A DNA stretch of 48,995 nucleotides from Streptomyces griseorubiginosus. GTDB taxonomy: Bacteria; Actinomycetota; Actinomycetes; Streptomycetales; Streptomycetaceae. The stretch's first letter is position 1. Each line of letters opens with the position of its first letter. The stretch covers positions 1 through 48,995 of the forward strand of contig NZ_WVUG01000028.1 in the NCBI RefSeq assembly GCF_017614965.1. The letters are read 5' to 3'. This document shows, piece by piece, positions 34,185 through 43,348 of the stretch. The notes under the pieces are model-generated. The model ran no database searches. It saw only the letters and a list, made by a program, of their open reading frames with translations, and was not told the origin of the DNA. The translations under genes were made by a program, and so were the position numbers.

Positions 34185-36857
34185 TCAGTCGGACTTCAGC
34201 AGCCGCGCCGAGCGGTTGGCGAGGTCGATCCGGATCGACTCCTTGCGGGCGAGCTGCCGTATCGCCTTGCCGCGCGCCCCGAGGCCGCCGGCCACCCGGT
34301 AGATCTCCGACCAGACCCGCATCCGGTCGCCGCCCGCGATCGCGGCGGCGGACAGCAGCCGGCAGGCCTCGTCGACGTCGCCGCGCCCGGAGCGGATCTC
34401 GGCCATGCCGATCAGCACGTCCACGGGCTGCCGGCGGCGCAGGATCTCGGTGCCGACCCGCAGCGCGTCGTCGTGCTTGCCCGCGGTGAAGTGCCGGGTG
34501 AAGTCCTCGGCGAGGTACTTGCCGTGCCGGGAGAGCACCGCGGAGAAGGGGCCCTCGCCGTAGGCGGTCTCGCCGTCCGGCTCCTCGGGGGCCGCGGCGG
34601 GCGCCACGTCCCGGGGGCCGGCCAGGCCCAGCGCCGTCGTCATCCGCGCGGTGAAGGCGGAGATGTCGAACAGCGCCTCGACGTCCTGGTACTCCTCCTC
34701 CGAGACCTCCTCGTCGAGGACGTGCCGCAGCGCGTCCAACGCCGCCTCCGGCGTGTACTCGGCGAAGGAGCGGTAGCCGGGCACACCCTCCAGCACCTCG
34801 CGCGAGCCCACCCGGTGGTAGGTGACGGTCCGCAGCCGCTGCTGCACCGCCTCGACCACCGACAGCGGCATCGGGTCGTCCACGCTGGAGAGGAAGAAGA
34901 CGTCGGAGGCCGCGAGTTCCTCGCGCACCCGGTCCCGGGAGAGCGCTCCCATCCACTCGACGCGGTCCGACAGCAGCGTCGAGGGACCGATCCGCCAGGT
35001 CTTGTGGCCGATCCAGGCGAACCGCCACGGCAGCCCCTGCGCGTACGCCAGTTCCGCGACCCGTGAGAACAGGTCCAGCCCCTTGCGGTCCTGCATCGAG
35101 CCGACCATCACGATCCGCGGCCGCTCACCCGGCGTCTGCCGGGCCCGGGCGCGGTGGGTGTCGAGCGGCACGGTGTTGTAGACGACGACCGGATCGCTCA
35201 CGCCGATCTGCCGGAACATGTCGGCCTGCGCGGTGGACACGCACAGCACCTTGATCTTCGGCAGCACCTTGAGCATCTCGGCGTGCCGCAGCGCGTGCTG
35301 CTCGCCCTCGAAGTTCATGACGTACTCGGTCTCGTGGGCGTACAGCACCACGGACTTGCCCAGCGCGACCAGCGCCTCGGTCAGTTCGTTGGCGAGCGCC
35401 GAACGCCAGAACGGGGCAAGGCTGTTGATCAGGACGACCTCGGTGCCCTCCAGGTCGGCCAGCACGTCCTCGGTGCGTGAGTACACCCCGAGGTCGAAGT
35501 AGCGGATGTCGACCGGGGACTGCGCGAGCAGGGCCTGGGTGTAGGTGAGCACGGGGATCGCCACGCCGGTGACGTAGGAGAAGCCGAGACCCAGGATCGC
35601 CAGCGAGCGCGGCCGGTTCATCCGGCCCTCGACGGCCCGCAGGGCGCGCTCGGCGCGCGAGAGGTGGCCCCGCGGCCCGTCCTCCGGGGCGGACCAGCGG
35701 GGCGCCGGCCGCTCGAGGGGGATCTCGGCCTCCTCGATGCGGCGCAGCACACGGGCCGGGACGTCGTCGTGGAAGGTGATGAAGTGCTCGACCGGCTCGC
35801 CGTGCGCGTTGGCCGTGAACTTGCCCGAGCGCTGCAGGTCGGCGGCGACGTCGACGAGTTCGCCGACCGTGCCGACGTTGCGCAGGAGCGGGTGGTTGAT
35901 CGTCGGGAAGACGATGTTCAGCGCGGGCGGGCTGAACAGGATCAGCGGGGTGCCCGCGCGCAGGGTCTGCAGATAGGTGGTGGAGAAGAAGGTGATGGCG
36001 AGGTCGTAGCCGTCGAGGGCCTCGGCCTCCAGCAGCGCGCTCTCGTCCAGCACGGTCACGTCGGGCAGGGTCCGCAGCCATTCGAGGTGGCCGCGCAGGG
36101 TGGAGGGGTGCGGCTTGATCTCCACCTCGCCGAAGGCGGTGAGCGCCTCGCACAACTCCGTCAGCTGCTCGCGGTGGTCGCCCCGGGAGAGCTTGCGCTG
36201 GTCGCTGAGCGGCTGGTCGAGGACGACCATGCGCAGCGGCTCACCGGGACGCCCCGCGTGCCGATGGGTGGTGGAGCGGGCCGCGCGCAGCAGCAGTGGG
36301 TCGTCGCTGTGGCCGAGCGCGCCGGTGATGTGGACCGGCGCGTCGGCGTCCGCGGAGCGGAACAGCAGGTGGTGCGCGGTCGCGGGGCCCCAGACGCAGA
36401 CGGCGGCGGGGGAGGAGGATCCGTAGTACCAGTTCTGGTCGCGCAGGCCCGCGTCGGTCTTCTTGAAGTGGAAGTCGAGGTGCCCGTCCTGGACGAGGAC
36501 CAGCGGCAGGGTACGGCCGAGTTCCCCGGCGACCCGGCGGCCGCGCTGCGACTGGTCGTTGAAGAACACCAGCCGGTCGATGCGCTCCTGCTCGGTGAAC
36601 GCGCGGATCCGGCGGCCCACCTCCTCGAGGAACTCGGCGGCGCTGAGCGGCTCGTCGACCTGGAAGAGGTTGTGCACCTTGAGGTCGTCGAAACGGGCCG
36701 CGGCCTCCTGCTCGATCCAGCCCGCCACATCCCCGTCCCGGTCGGCGGTGACCAGGTGGAACGAGTGGGCGTGGGCTCCGGGGGCCTTCATGATCTCCGC
36801 CGCGAGACCGACACCGTTGCGGTTCTCGACGAAGACTGCGATGCGCATAACCTTCAT
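34185..36857 (-). CDS. Two-domain glycosyltransferase (sialyltransferase-like + GT4) of the glycopolymer cluster
   Basis: The product is about 890 residues. The N-terminal half (about 1-390) is a GT-B-like enzyme with VQDGHLDF (about 122-129), IKPHPSTL (about 247-254) and FFSTTYL (about 290-296). This is the acidic-Gly / HP / Ser-Thr set of bacterial sialyl- and glycerophosphate transferases. From about 413 (MNRPRSLAILGLGF) a GT4-type transferase follows, with RIVMVGSMQDRKGLDLF and FFLSSVDDPMPLSVVEA. A helical tail completes it. ATG 36857 or ATG 36848 (MRIAVFVENRNG) are both possible; neither has a strong RBS. Probably builds or modifies a wall glycopolymer. Confidence 0.82.
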   Translation of the reverse strand: MKVMRIAVFVENRNGVGLAAEIMKAPGAHAHSFHLVTADRDGDVAGWIEQEAAARFDDLKVHNLFQVDEPLSAAEFLEEVGRRIRAFTEQERIDRLVFFNDQSQRGRRVAGELGRTLPLVLVQDGHLDFHFKKTDAGLRDQNWYYGSSSPAAVCVWGPATAHHLLFRSADADAPVHITGALGHSDDPLLLRAARSTTHRHAGRPGEPLRMVVLDQPLSDQRKLSRGDHREQLTELCEALTAFGEVEIKPHPSTLRGHLEWLRTLPDVTVLDESALLEAEALDGYDLAITFFSTTYLQTLRAGTPLILFSPPALNIVFPTINHPLLRNVGTVGELVDVAADLQRSGKFTANAHGEPVEHFITFHDDVPARVLRRIEEAEIPLERPAPRWSAPEDGPRGHLSRAERALRAVEGRMNRPRSLAILGLGFSYVTGVAIPVLTYTQALLAQSPVDIRYFDLGVYSRTEDVLADLEGTEVVLINSLAPFWRSALANELTEALVALGKSVVLYAHETEYVMNFEGEQHALRHAEMLKVLPKIKVLCVSTAQADMFRQIGVSDPVVVYNTVPLDTHRARARQTPGERPRIVMVGSMQDRKGLDLFSRVAELAYAQGLPWRFAWIGHKTWRIGPSTLLSDRVEWMGALSRDRVREELAASDVFFLSSVDDPMPLSVVEAVQQRLRTVTYHRVGSREVLEGVPGYRSFAEYTPEAALDALRHVLDEEVSEEEYQDVEALFDISAFTARMTTALGLAGPRDVAPAAAPEEPDGETAYGEGPFSAVLSRHGKYLAEDFTRHFTAGKHDDALRVGTEILRRRQPVDVLIGMAEIRSGRGDVDEACRLLSAAAIAGGDRMRVWSEIYRVAGGLGARGKAIRQLARKESIRIDLANRSARLLKSD

Positions 36858-36985
36858 AAGAGGGCATGAAATACGAACGGGTTCCCTCCGCAATCGAACT
36901 TCGGGGGAACCGTCGGTGAACAGCTGGGGATCGAACCCTGTGGGGTTCCTGTACGGGAGGCCAAAAGGCCCAAAAAAGTAAGAAG

Positions 36986-37029
36986 CTCCTTGCGGTCGCG
37001 CGGTGTCGCCACCGTGCGACTGCAAGGAG
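36986..37029 (-). terminator. Intrinsic terminator after the GT2/polysialyltransferase-like genes
   Basis: A 20-bp stem (36986-37005 with 37010-37029, only two G-T pairs) has the 4-base loop TCGC. It is followed on the minus strand by six T residues (complement of 36972-36977). It ends the transcript from 39382 to 37050 and separates it from the downstream GT gene. Confidence 0.92.
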
Positions 37030-37049
37030 CCTCGTGGGCCGGGCCCGGC

Positions 37050-38396
37050 TCAGCGCTTGACGGCCTTCTTCAACGCCCGTGCGCGCCGCACCACTCGGCG
37101 GGCGGTGGAGTTGTGCGGCAGGAAGGCGAGCCGTTCCGGGATGCCGCCCGGCAGCCCCAGCGAGGTCAGCCGGCGGCGCCTGAAGTACCGCTTGGTGCGC
37201 GCCGTGAGGTTCTTCGACAGATAGCGTTCCGCGTCCCGGCGCAGCGACGGGTAGATCTGCGGCTGCATGGCGAACCCGACCGCCTTGACCAGACCGTCCA
37301 GGGTCTGCGCGGGGATCGTTTCCTCGCCCTTGCGGCCCTCCAGGTCCGGGATCAGCGCGTCCGCCAGCACCGCCGGGACCCGGTTGCTGTTCTGGTACGG
37401 CGTCAGACGCTCCAGGAGCGGCTCGGTACCGATGCGGGCGACCGGGAGGCCGTAGAACGCCGACGCCGTGAACAGCGCGGTGGAGAAGCAGCCGACGACC
37501 AGTGCGGGCGGCGACTTCTCGAACAGCACCTCGGCGAGGACGGGCATGTCGAGCACGGTCAGCTCGACGCCCAGCTTCTCGGCCTCCGCCTCCAGGGCGC
37601 GGCTGTAGCGGGCCGGTGCGGTGGGGTGTGGCTTGAACACGATCGCGCGGTGACCGCGCTCGACGGCCCCGCGCATCATCCGTACGTGCAGTTTCTCCTC
37701 GTCCTCGGGGGAGAGGATGTCCAGCGCGGACAGGTACTGGCCGAGCAACAGCGCCGCGTTGTCCGGCAGTGCGGGCAACTCCGGTACGGCGGCGGTCAGT
37801 TCGCCCATGACCTTGCGGAAGGCCTCGGTCGGCAGGAGCTGCGCGGGGACGTCGAACTCGGTGAGCAGCAGCGGCTTCAGACCCGGCACCAGGTCGAGGT
37901 GGAGCAGCCGGCGCACCCGGGTGCCGACCAGCGGGTCGAGCTTGTTGCGCGTGGGGCCGTAGCTCATCAGGCCGTCGGCGTAGACGTGGATGGGGGCGTC
38001 CGTGAACAGCTGCGCCACGGACAGCGCCGGGGCGACCTGGATGGACTCCAGGACCAACTCCACCCGGTCCTCGCCCAGTTCCCACAGCATGCGCAGATAG
38101 CGCTCGAAGAGCGGGACGTCGTCCGGGCGCGGCGTCCAGGCACCGGGATGGAAGGGGCGGATCGCCTCGTTCCAGGACAGTATGTCGTCGAAGTGGTGGC
38201 GCAGCGGCTCGAAGCCCGGCATCTCGTCGACCGGCAACGTCACTTCCGGCGTCGTGGAGTTGTTGAACACCAGCAGCAGCCGCCGGGCCTCCTCCTCCCC
38301 GTCCCGCTCCGGGAAGCAGCCCGAGTCCAGCGCCGCGGCCAGGGTGGCGGCGCCGTACAGCGTCGAGACGCAGAAGATACGAGTGGTACGGGACAT
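37050..38396 (-). CDS. Polysialyltransferase-like glycosyltransferase
   Basis: The 448-residue product resembles bacterial alpha-2,8-polysialyltransferase-family proteins. Key motifs are YADGLMSYG (D141-G142), FKPHPTAP (255-258) and GCFSTALF (S305-T306), the usual sites for the general base, CMP binding and phosphate contact. An Arg/Lys-rich C-terminus (about 390-448) suits membrane association. It starts in a TGATG overlap with the GT2 gene stop, so the two are coupled. In this cluster it likely transfers a CMP-activated nonulosonic acid such as Kdn. The exact linkage cannot be read from sequence. Confidence 0.83.
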   Translation of the reverse strand: MSRTTRIFCVSTLYGAATLAAALDSGCFPERDGEEEARRLLLVFNNSTTPEVTLPVDEMPGFEPLRHHFDDILSWNEAIRPFHPGAWTPRPDDVPLFERYLRMLWELGEDRVELVLESIQVAPALSVAQLFTDAPIHVYADGLMSYGPTRNKLDPLVGTRVRRLLHLDLVPGLKPLLLTEFDVPAQLLPTEAFRKVMGELTAAVPELPALPDNAALLLGQYLSALDILSPEDEEKLHVRMMRGAVERGHRAIVFKPHPTAPARYSRALEAEAEKLGVELTVLDMPVLAEVLFEKSPPALVVGCFSTALFTASAFYGLPVARIGTEPLLERLTPYQNSNRVPAVLADALIPDLEGRKGEETIPAQTLDGLVKAVGFAMQPQIYPSLRRDAERYLSKNLTARTKRYFRRRRLTSLGLPGGIPERLAFLPHNSTARRVVRRARALKKAVKR

Positions 38397-39382
38397 CAGG
38401 CGGCCGCCTTCGCAGTGGTGACCCGGCGGCGCAGCCGCCGCAGCTTCGTGGAGCGGTGGAAGTCCATGGTCTCCAGGACGTCACCGAGCATGTCCTGCGG
38501 CATCCGCTTGATCGCCGCCGCGCTCATCGTCCGCAGCTGCCGGTGCACCGACGGCTCCCACTTCTCCTCGTCGGAGAGATGGTGGGCGATGATCGCGCAG
38601 TACGTGCGCACGGCCTTCGGCAGCAGCCGGTCGGCGTCCGGGTCCTGCGCCGTCTCCTCTATCACCTGGTCGAAGGCGCGGATGAAGTCGAGCTGGCGGG
38701 CGTCGCCGATCTGGGTCAGCGAGGAGGCGACCCCACGGCGGTAGAACACACCGAGCAGGCTCACCACGGCGAACGACTCCGCCTCGCGGTGCAGCTTCCA
38801 GATCCACGGCCGGTCCTCGGCCGTGCGCAGCCCGTCGGTGAAGTGCAGCAGGCCCTTGTCGAGCAGCCGGCGGTGATAGGCGCCGGCCCAGGCGAAGGCG
38901 TAGTCCACGGAGGTCGAGCGGTCGGCGGGCAGGATCGCCGCGCGCGGGTCGAACACCTCCCAGCGCCGCCCGATCGGCACCCTTTGCACCGTGCGCGCGC
39001 GGGCGGTCGCCTGCACATGGTCGGTGCGTACGAAGTCGCAGCCCAGCCCCTCGATGGCCGCCACCAGTTCGGCGAAGTAGCCGGGGGCCAGCCAGTCGTC
39101 GCCGTCCAGGAAGGTGAGGTACTCGCCCTGCGCCGCGTCCAGGCCGGTGTTGCGCGCGGTGGCGAGTCCCCCGTTCTTCTCATGGCGGATATAACGCACC
39201 TGCGCGACATCGGAAAGCTCGTCGGCCGCGCGTTCGAGAATCGCCGGAGTCTCGTCCTTCGAATGGTCGTCGACCAGTACGAACTCGAAATCCTTGCTGG
39301 CGTTCAGTCGAAGGCTTCTGAGGGTGTCCGGGGCGTATTGCTGCACGTTGTAGAACGGCACGATCACGGAAAGCTTTGGCAC
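38396..39382 (-). CDS. Glycosyltransferase family 2
   Basis: The 328-residue GT-A enzyme has LSVIVPFYNVQQY (4-16), VLVDDHSKDET (about 36-46), GGLATARNTGLDAA and LTFLDGDDW (the DxD-type metal site). A C-terminal basic stretch, RRLRRRVTTAK, may bind the membrane. GTG 39382 is chosen because the family motif starts two residues later. It is first in a two-gene operon with the polysialyltransferase-like gene and diverges from the gene at 39581. It presumably adds the neutral sugar of the polymer. Confidence 0.92.
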   Translation of the reverse strand: MPKLSVIVPFYNVQQYAPDTLRSLRLNASKDFEFVLVDDHSKDETPAILERAADELSDVAQVRYIRHEKNGGLATARNTGLDAAQGEYLTFLDGDDWLAPGYFAELVAAIEGLGCDFVRTDHVQATARARTVQRVPIGRRWEVFDPRAAILPADRSTSVDYAFAWAGAYHRRLLDKGLLHFTDGLRTAEDRPWIWKLHREAESFAVVSLLGVFYRRGVASSLTQIGDARQLDFIRAFDQVIEETAQDPDADRLLPKAVRTYCAIIAHHLSDEEKWEPSVHRQLRTMSAAAIKRMPQDMLGDVLETMDFHRSTKLRRLRRRVTTAKAAA

Positions 39383-39552
39383 GCCTGAGAGCCTATGAGG
39401 CGGCCCAGCTGGGTACTTTTCCGGTGTCCGTCCAGGGGGTGAACTCCATGTGACGGAACAGTGCATCCCCTGTGCTTCCGACGATTCCGCGGGCCAGTTC
39501 GGCTCTCGGCGGGCTGCTGTTAACTTTTTGGACAAGTGCGGTTGGGCCGCTC

Positions 39553-39570
39553 CTAGGAATTGCTTCCTAG
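39553..39570. promoter_or_regulatory. Inverted repeat at the start of the nonulosonate operon
   Basis: CTAGGAA and TTCCTAG arms with the loop TTGC lie 10 bases before the chosen GTG 39581, in an AT-richer spot. It could be an operator over the promoter or an RNA hairpin near the start codon. Confidence 0.4.
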
Positions 39571-39580
39571 CGTCGTGGAC

Positions 39581-40927
39581 GTGCCACCAAGTACAACGAA
39601 GCCCACGCGAATCGCCGTGCTCGCGGACTCCGACACCCGCTGGAAATGGGGTGCGTTGACCGCTGCTCGGATCGCTCCGGGCACGTCCATGGAAGCCGCA
39701 CCCGACGAGGACGCGCAAGTCGGTCTCGAGCTGAGCGGATTCCTGCTGCGTGGCCGTGCCACGCCGACCGCGCGCCAGCTGGCCGAGGTGGGCGTGCGAG
39801 CCGACTCCCTGCGGGAGGTCACCGCCGTCGAGTTCCTGCGCGCCATGGGCGAGCAGGAGTACGACGTCGTCGTGCTCGCGCTCGTCGGCGGCGGCGTGCA
39901 GGCGATGCTGCACGGCCTCAAGCGTGTGTGGGAGGGCCGGAGCTCGCGACCCGTGGTGGTCACCGGCTATGTCGGCGTCGTCTACGAGAAGCTCGCCGAC
40001 GGCCTGCTGCTGCGGCACGGCGCCGACCTCGTGCTCGCCAACTCCCGCCAGGACGCCGAGCGTTTCCGGGCGGTGTACGAGGGGGTGGGCGCCGACGCCT
40101 CGTCGGTGACCGAGGTGGCACTGCCCTTCCTCGGCGGAGCGCCCTACGAGGGCGAACACGACCCGTACACCGTGGTGTTCGCCGTCCAGCCGTCCGTCCC
40201 GGACAACCGCAGGGACCGGGTGTACCTGCTCGACCGGCTGATCCGGCACGCCCGGCTGCACCCCGACCGCGAGGTGCTGCTCAAGCTGCGCTCCCGGCCG
40301 GGCGAACACACCACCCACATCGAGGAGCTGCCCTACCAGAAGCTGGTCCAGCGGCTCGATCCGCCGACCAACTTCCGCCTGGTGTACGGGAACATGGGCG
40401 AGGTCCTCGACCGCACCGACCTGCTGGTCACCATCAGCTCGACCGCCGCGCTGGAGTCCCTGCACCGGCGCATCCCGACGGTGATCCTGTCCGACCTGGG
40501 CGTGCGCGAGGTGCTGGGCAACCACCACTTCGTCGGCTCCGGCTGTCTCGCCTCCTGGGACCAGCTGGACGCCGGGCACCGTCCGGTGCCGGACGAGGAG
40601 TGGGTGGCCCGCCAGGGTGTCGTGGCGGACGGCTCGTACGCGACCGCCTTCGACGCGGCGCGTGAGCGCATCGCCAAACTCCTGGGCCGACCGGGCGGGT
40701 TGGCGCCGCTGACCCCCTACTACACGCCCGCGACGGCACCCGGCTATCTGCCCGGCATCCTCGCCCGCCACCACCTGGGTCCGGACGGCGGTCCGCTGCC
40801 GGGGGCTCCCGCCGCGGACAAGGAGCCGGGGCCCGTCCGGCAGATCGTGCGGCGCGCTGCTCGTGGTGCGTACCGGCACGGGGTGCAGCGAGTGGCGCCC
40901 GTCATCCGGCGGATGGGGGAGTTGTGA
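39581..40927 (+). CDS. Putative GT-B glycosyltransferase of the nonulosonate cluster
   Basis: The 448-residue soluble product starts MPPSTTKPTRIAVLADSDTR. It has two Rossmann-like halves: VVVLALVGGGVQ and VVTGYVGVVYEK in the first; VLLKLRSRPGEH, YGNMGEVLDRTDLLVTISSTAALES and TVILSDLGVRE in the second. The last set resembles the sugar-nucleotide-binding half of CDP-glycerol/sialyltransferase-like enzymes. A basic tail ends it. The start is not sure (TTG 39560 and GTG 39575 are also in frame) and there is no clear RBS, so the message may be nearly leaderless. It is the first gene of the neuA/neuB-like operon. Confidence 0.72.
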   Translation: MPPSTTKPTRIAVLADSDTRWKWGALTAARIAPGTSMEAAPDEDAQVGLELSGFLLRGRATPTARQLAEVGVRADSLREVTAVEFLRAMGEQEYDVVVLALVGGGVQAMLHGLKRVWEGRSSRPVVVTGYVGVVYEKLADGLLLRHGADLVLANSRQDAERFRAVYEGVGADASSVTEVALPFLGGAPYEGEHDPYTVVFAVQPSVPDNRRDRVYLLDRLIRHARLHPDREVLLKLRSRPGEHTTHIEELPYQKLVQRLDPPTNFRLVYGNMGEVLDRTDLLVTISSTAALESLHRRIPTVILSDLGVREVLGNHHFVGSGCLASWDQLDAGHRPVPDEEWVARQGVVADGSYATAFDAARERIAKLLGRPGGLAPLTPYYTPATAPGYLPGILARHHLGPDGGPLPGAPAADKEPGPVRQIVRRAARGAYRHGVQRVAPVIRRMGEL

Positions 40928-40998
40928 GCGCCGCGCCCCCGGAGGGCGGCTTCGCCGCCCGTGAAACCTCAGCGAACCCCGCACAAGGAGTGCAACCC

Positions 40999-42264
40999 AT
41001 GTCCGACTCGCCGGTCCGTACCGGGGCCTCTGTGCGCCGTGTGCTCGCCGTCATTCCCGCGCGCGGTGGCTCCAAGGGCGTGCCCGCGAAGAACCTCGCC
41101 CCCGTCGGCGGGGTGCCGCTGGTGGCGCGGGCGGTGCGCGAGTGCCTCGCGGCCCGTCTGGTGACCGATGTCGTGGTCTCCACCGACGACCAGGCCATCG
41201 CCGCCGCCGCCCGCGAGGCCGGCGCCGAGGTCGTGCTGCGCCCGGCCGCCATCGCCGGCGACACCGCGACCTCCGAGGCCGCCGTCCTGCACGCCATGGA
41301 CGCCCACGAGGCGCTGCACGGCGCGGCCGTCGACGTGGTGGTGTTCGTGCAGTGCACCAGCCCGTTCATCATCCGCGAGGACATCGACGGGGTGGCGTCC
41401 GCGGTCGTCGAGAACGGCGCCGACACCGCCGTGACCGTCGCCCCCTTCCACGGGTTCATCTGGCGCGACGCCGAGGACGAGGTCGCCGCCGGCACCGTCT
41501 CCGAGGCCGACGCGGCCACCGGCGGCGGCTACGGCGTCAACCACGACAAGTCCTTCCGCCCGCGCCGCCAGGACCGCCCCCAGGACCTCCTGGAGACCGG
41601 CGCCGCCTACGCGATGGACGCGGCCGGCTTCCGCAAGCACCAGCACCGCTTCTTCGGCCGTACGGAACTCGTCCGTACCGACCCCGCGCGCGTGCTGGAG
41701 ATCGACGACCCGCACGACCTCGCCCGGGCACGCGCCCTGGCGCCCCTCTTCGACGCGGACCGCCCCGGTTCGCTGCCGACCGCCGCGGACATCGACGCGG
41801 TCGTACTGGACTTCGACGGCACCCAGACCGACGACCGGGTGCTGATCGACGCCGATGGAAAGGAGTTCGTCTCCGTGCACCGCGGGGACGGGCTCGGCAT
41901 CGCCGCATTGCGCAAGAGCGGCCTGCGGATGCTGATCCTCTCCACGGAGCAGAACCCGGTCGTCGCCGCGCGCGCACGGAAGCTGCAGATTCCCGTGCTG
42001 CACGGCATCGACCGGAAGGACCTCGCACTGAAGCAGTGGTGCGAGGAGCAGGGCATCGCGCCCGAGCGCGTGCTCTACGTCGGCAACGACGTCAACGACC
42101 TCCCGTGCTTCGCCCTCGTGGGCTGGCCCGTGGCGGTCGCGAGCGCCCACGACGTGGTACGCGGCGCCGCCCGTGCGGTCACCACCGTCCCCGGTGGCGA
42201 CGGCGCGATCCGAGAGATCGCCAGCTGGATCCTCGGCCCCTCTCTCGACTCCCTCGACAAGTAA
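40999..42264 (+). CDS. CMP-nonulosonate synthetase fused to HAD phosphatase (NeuA-like)
   Basis: The 421-residue bifunctional protein has an N-terminal half (about 15-235) that is an acylneuraminate cytidylyltransferase: VLAVIPARGGSKGVPAKNL, VVSTDDQAIA, FVQCTSPFI. The C-terminal half (about 255-415) is a KdsC/HAD phosphatase: VLDFDGTQTDD (nucleophile Asp), ILSTEQNP, YVGNDVNDLPCF. The pair of activities suggests dephosphorylation of a nonulosonate 9-phosphate and its activation with CTP. ATG 40999 has AAGGAG 8 bases upstream; GTG 40924 overlapping the previous stop would add 25 residues. It lies 15 bp before the NeuB-like gene. Confidence 0.92.
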   Translation: MSDSPVRTGASVRRVLAVIPARGGSKGVPAKNLAPVGGVPLVARAVRECLAARLVTDVVVSTDDQAIAAAAREAGAEVVLRPAAIAGDTATSEAAVLHAMDAHEALHGAAVDVVVFVQCTSPFIIREDIDGVASAVVENGADTAVTVAPFHGFIWRDAEDEVAAGTVSEADAATGGGYGVNHDKSFRPRRQDRPQDLLETGAAYAMDAAGFRKHQHRFFGRTELVRTDPARVLEIDDPHDLARARALAPLFDADRPGSLPTAADIDAVVLDFDGTQTDDRVLIDADGKEFVSVHRGDGLGIAALRKSGLRMLILSTEQNPVVAARARKLQIPVLHGIDRKDLALKQWCEEQGIAPERVLYVGNDVNDLPCFALVGWPVAVASAHDVVRGAARAVTTVPGGDGAIREIASWILGPSLDSLDK

Positions 42265-42279
42265 GGACAGTTCACGCCC

Positions 42280-43218
42280 ATGAGCACCAACACCCGCATC
42301 CGCACGTTCGGTTCGCGTGAGGCCGGCCCGGGTCGCCCCGTCTACATCTGCGGCGAGATCGGCATCAACCACAACGGCGAGCTGGAGAACGCGTTCAAGC
42401 TCATCGACGTGGCCGCCGAGGCCGGCTGTGACGCCGTCAAGTTCCAGAAGCGCACGCCCGAGATCTGCACCCCGCGCGACCAGTGGGACATCGAGCGCGA
42501 CACCCCCTGGGGCCGGATGACGTACATCGACTACCGCCACCGTGTGGAGTTCGGCGAGGACGAGTACCGCCAGATCGACGAGTACTGCAAGGAGAAGGGG
42601 ATCGACTGGTTCGCCTCCCCGTGGGACACCGAGGCCGTCGCCTTCCTGGAGAAGTTCGACGTCCCCGCCCACAAGGTGGCCTCCGCCTCCCTCACCGACG
42701 ACGAGCTGCTGCGCGCCCTGCGCGCCACCGGCCGCACGATCATCCTCTCCACCGGCATGTCGACGCCGAAGCAGATCCGTCACGCGGTCGAGGTCCTGGG
42801 CAGCGACAACATCCTGCTCTGCCACGCCACGTCGACCTACCCGGCCAAGGCCGAGGAGCTCAACCTGCGCGTGATCAACACCCTGCAGCAGGAGTACCCG
42901 AACGTCCCGATCGGCTACTCCGGCCACGAGACGGGTCTGCAGACCACGCTGGCCGCCGTCGCCCTCGGCGCCACCTTCGTCGAGCGCCACATCACCCTCG
43001 ACCGCGCGATGTGGGGCTCCGACCAGGCCGCCTCCGTCGAGCCGCAGGGCCTCACGCGCCTCGTCCGCGACATCCGCACCATCGAGGCCTCCCTCGGTGA
43101 CGGTGTCAAGAAGGTCTACGACTCCGAGCTCGGCCCGATGAAGAAGCTGCGCCGTGTCGCGGGCGTCGTCGCCGAGGCGGAGATCGCGGCGGCGGCCGGC
43201 GAGCCGGTTTCCGTCTGA
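42280..43218 (+). CDS. Nonulosonic acid synthase, NeuB-like, without SAF domain
   Basis: The 312-residue product condenses PEP with a C6 sugar (ManNAc, mannose or their 6-phosphates) to form sialic acid or Kdn. NeuB motifs are GEIGINHNGELENA (about 25-38), DAVKFQKR, WFASPWD, LSTGMST, CHATSTYP, IGYSGHETG and FVERHITLDR. The C-terminal antifreeze-like SAF domain of typical NeuB proteins (about 345 residues) is absent; the protein ends at AAAGEPVSV. Such short forms fall with 9-phosphate synthase-like enzymes, which fits the fused phosphatase next door. ATG 42280. In S. coelicolor a Kdn polymer is known. Confidence 0.92.
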   Translation: MSTNTRIRTFGSREAGPGRPVYICGEIGINHNGELENAFKLIDVAAEAGCDAVKFQKRTPEICTPRDQWDIERDTPWGRMTYIDYRHRVEFGEDEYRQIDEYCKEKGIDWFASPWDTEAVAFLEKFDVPAHKVASASLTDDELLRALRATGRTIILSTGMSTPKQIRHAVEVLGSDNILLCHATSTYPAKAEELNLRVINTLQQEYPNVPIGYSGHETGLQTTLAAVALGATFVERHITLDRAMWGSDQAASVEPQGLTRLVRDIRTIEASLGDGVKKVYDSELGPMKKLRRVAGVVAEAEIAAAAGEPVSV

Positions 43219-43246
43219 GTCCGAACGCACCGAGTCCGAACGCACC
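43217..43246 (+). repeat. 15-bp tandem duplication after the NeuB-like stop
   Basis: Two perfect copies of GAGTCCGAACGCACC (43217-43231 and 43232-43246) start inside the stop codon of the NeuB-like gene. A slip event would give exactly this; no function is implied. Confidence 0.85.
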
Positions 43247-43348
43247 GGGCCGGGACGCGACCACCGCGGTCGCCCCCGGCCCGGGCGCTCGGACCCCGCA
43301 TCCTCCGCGCGCCTCATGAGCGCCTTACGACGGGACGGTCGTACGTCG

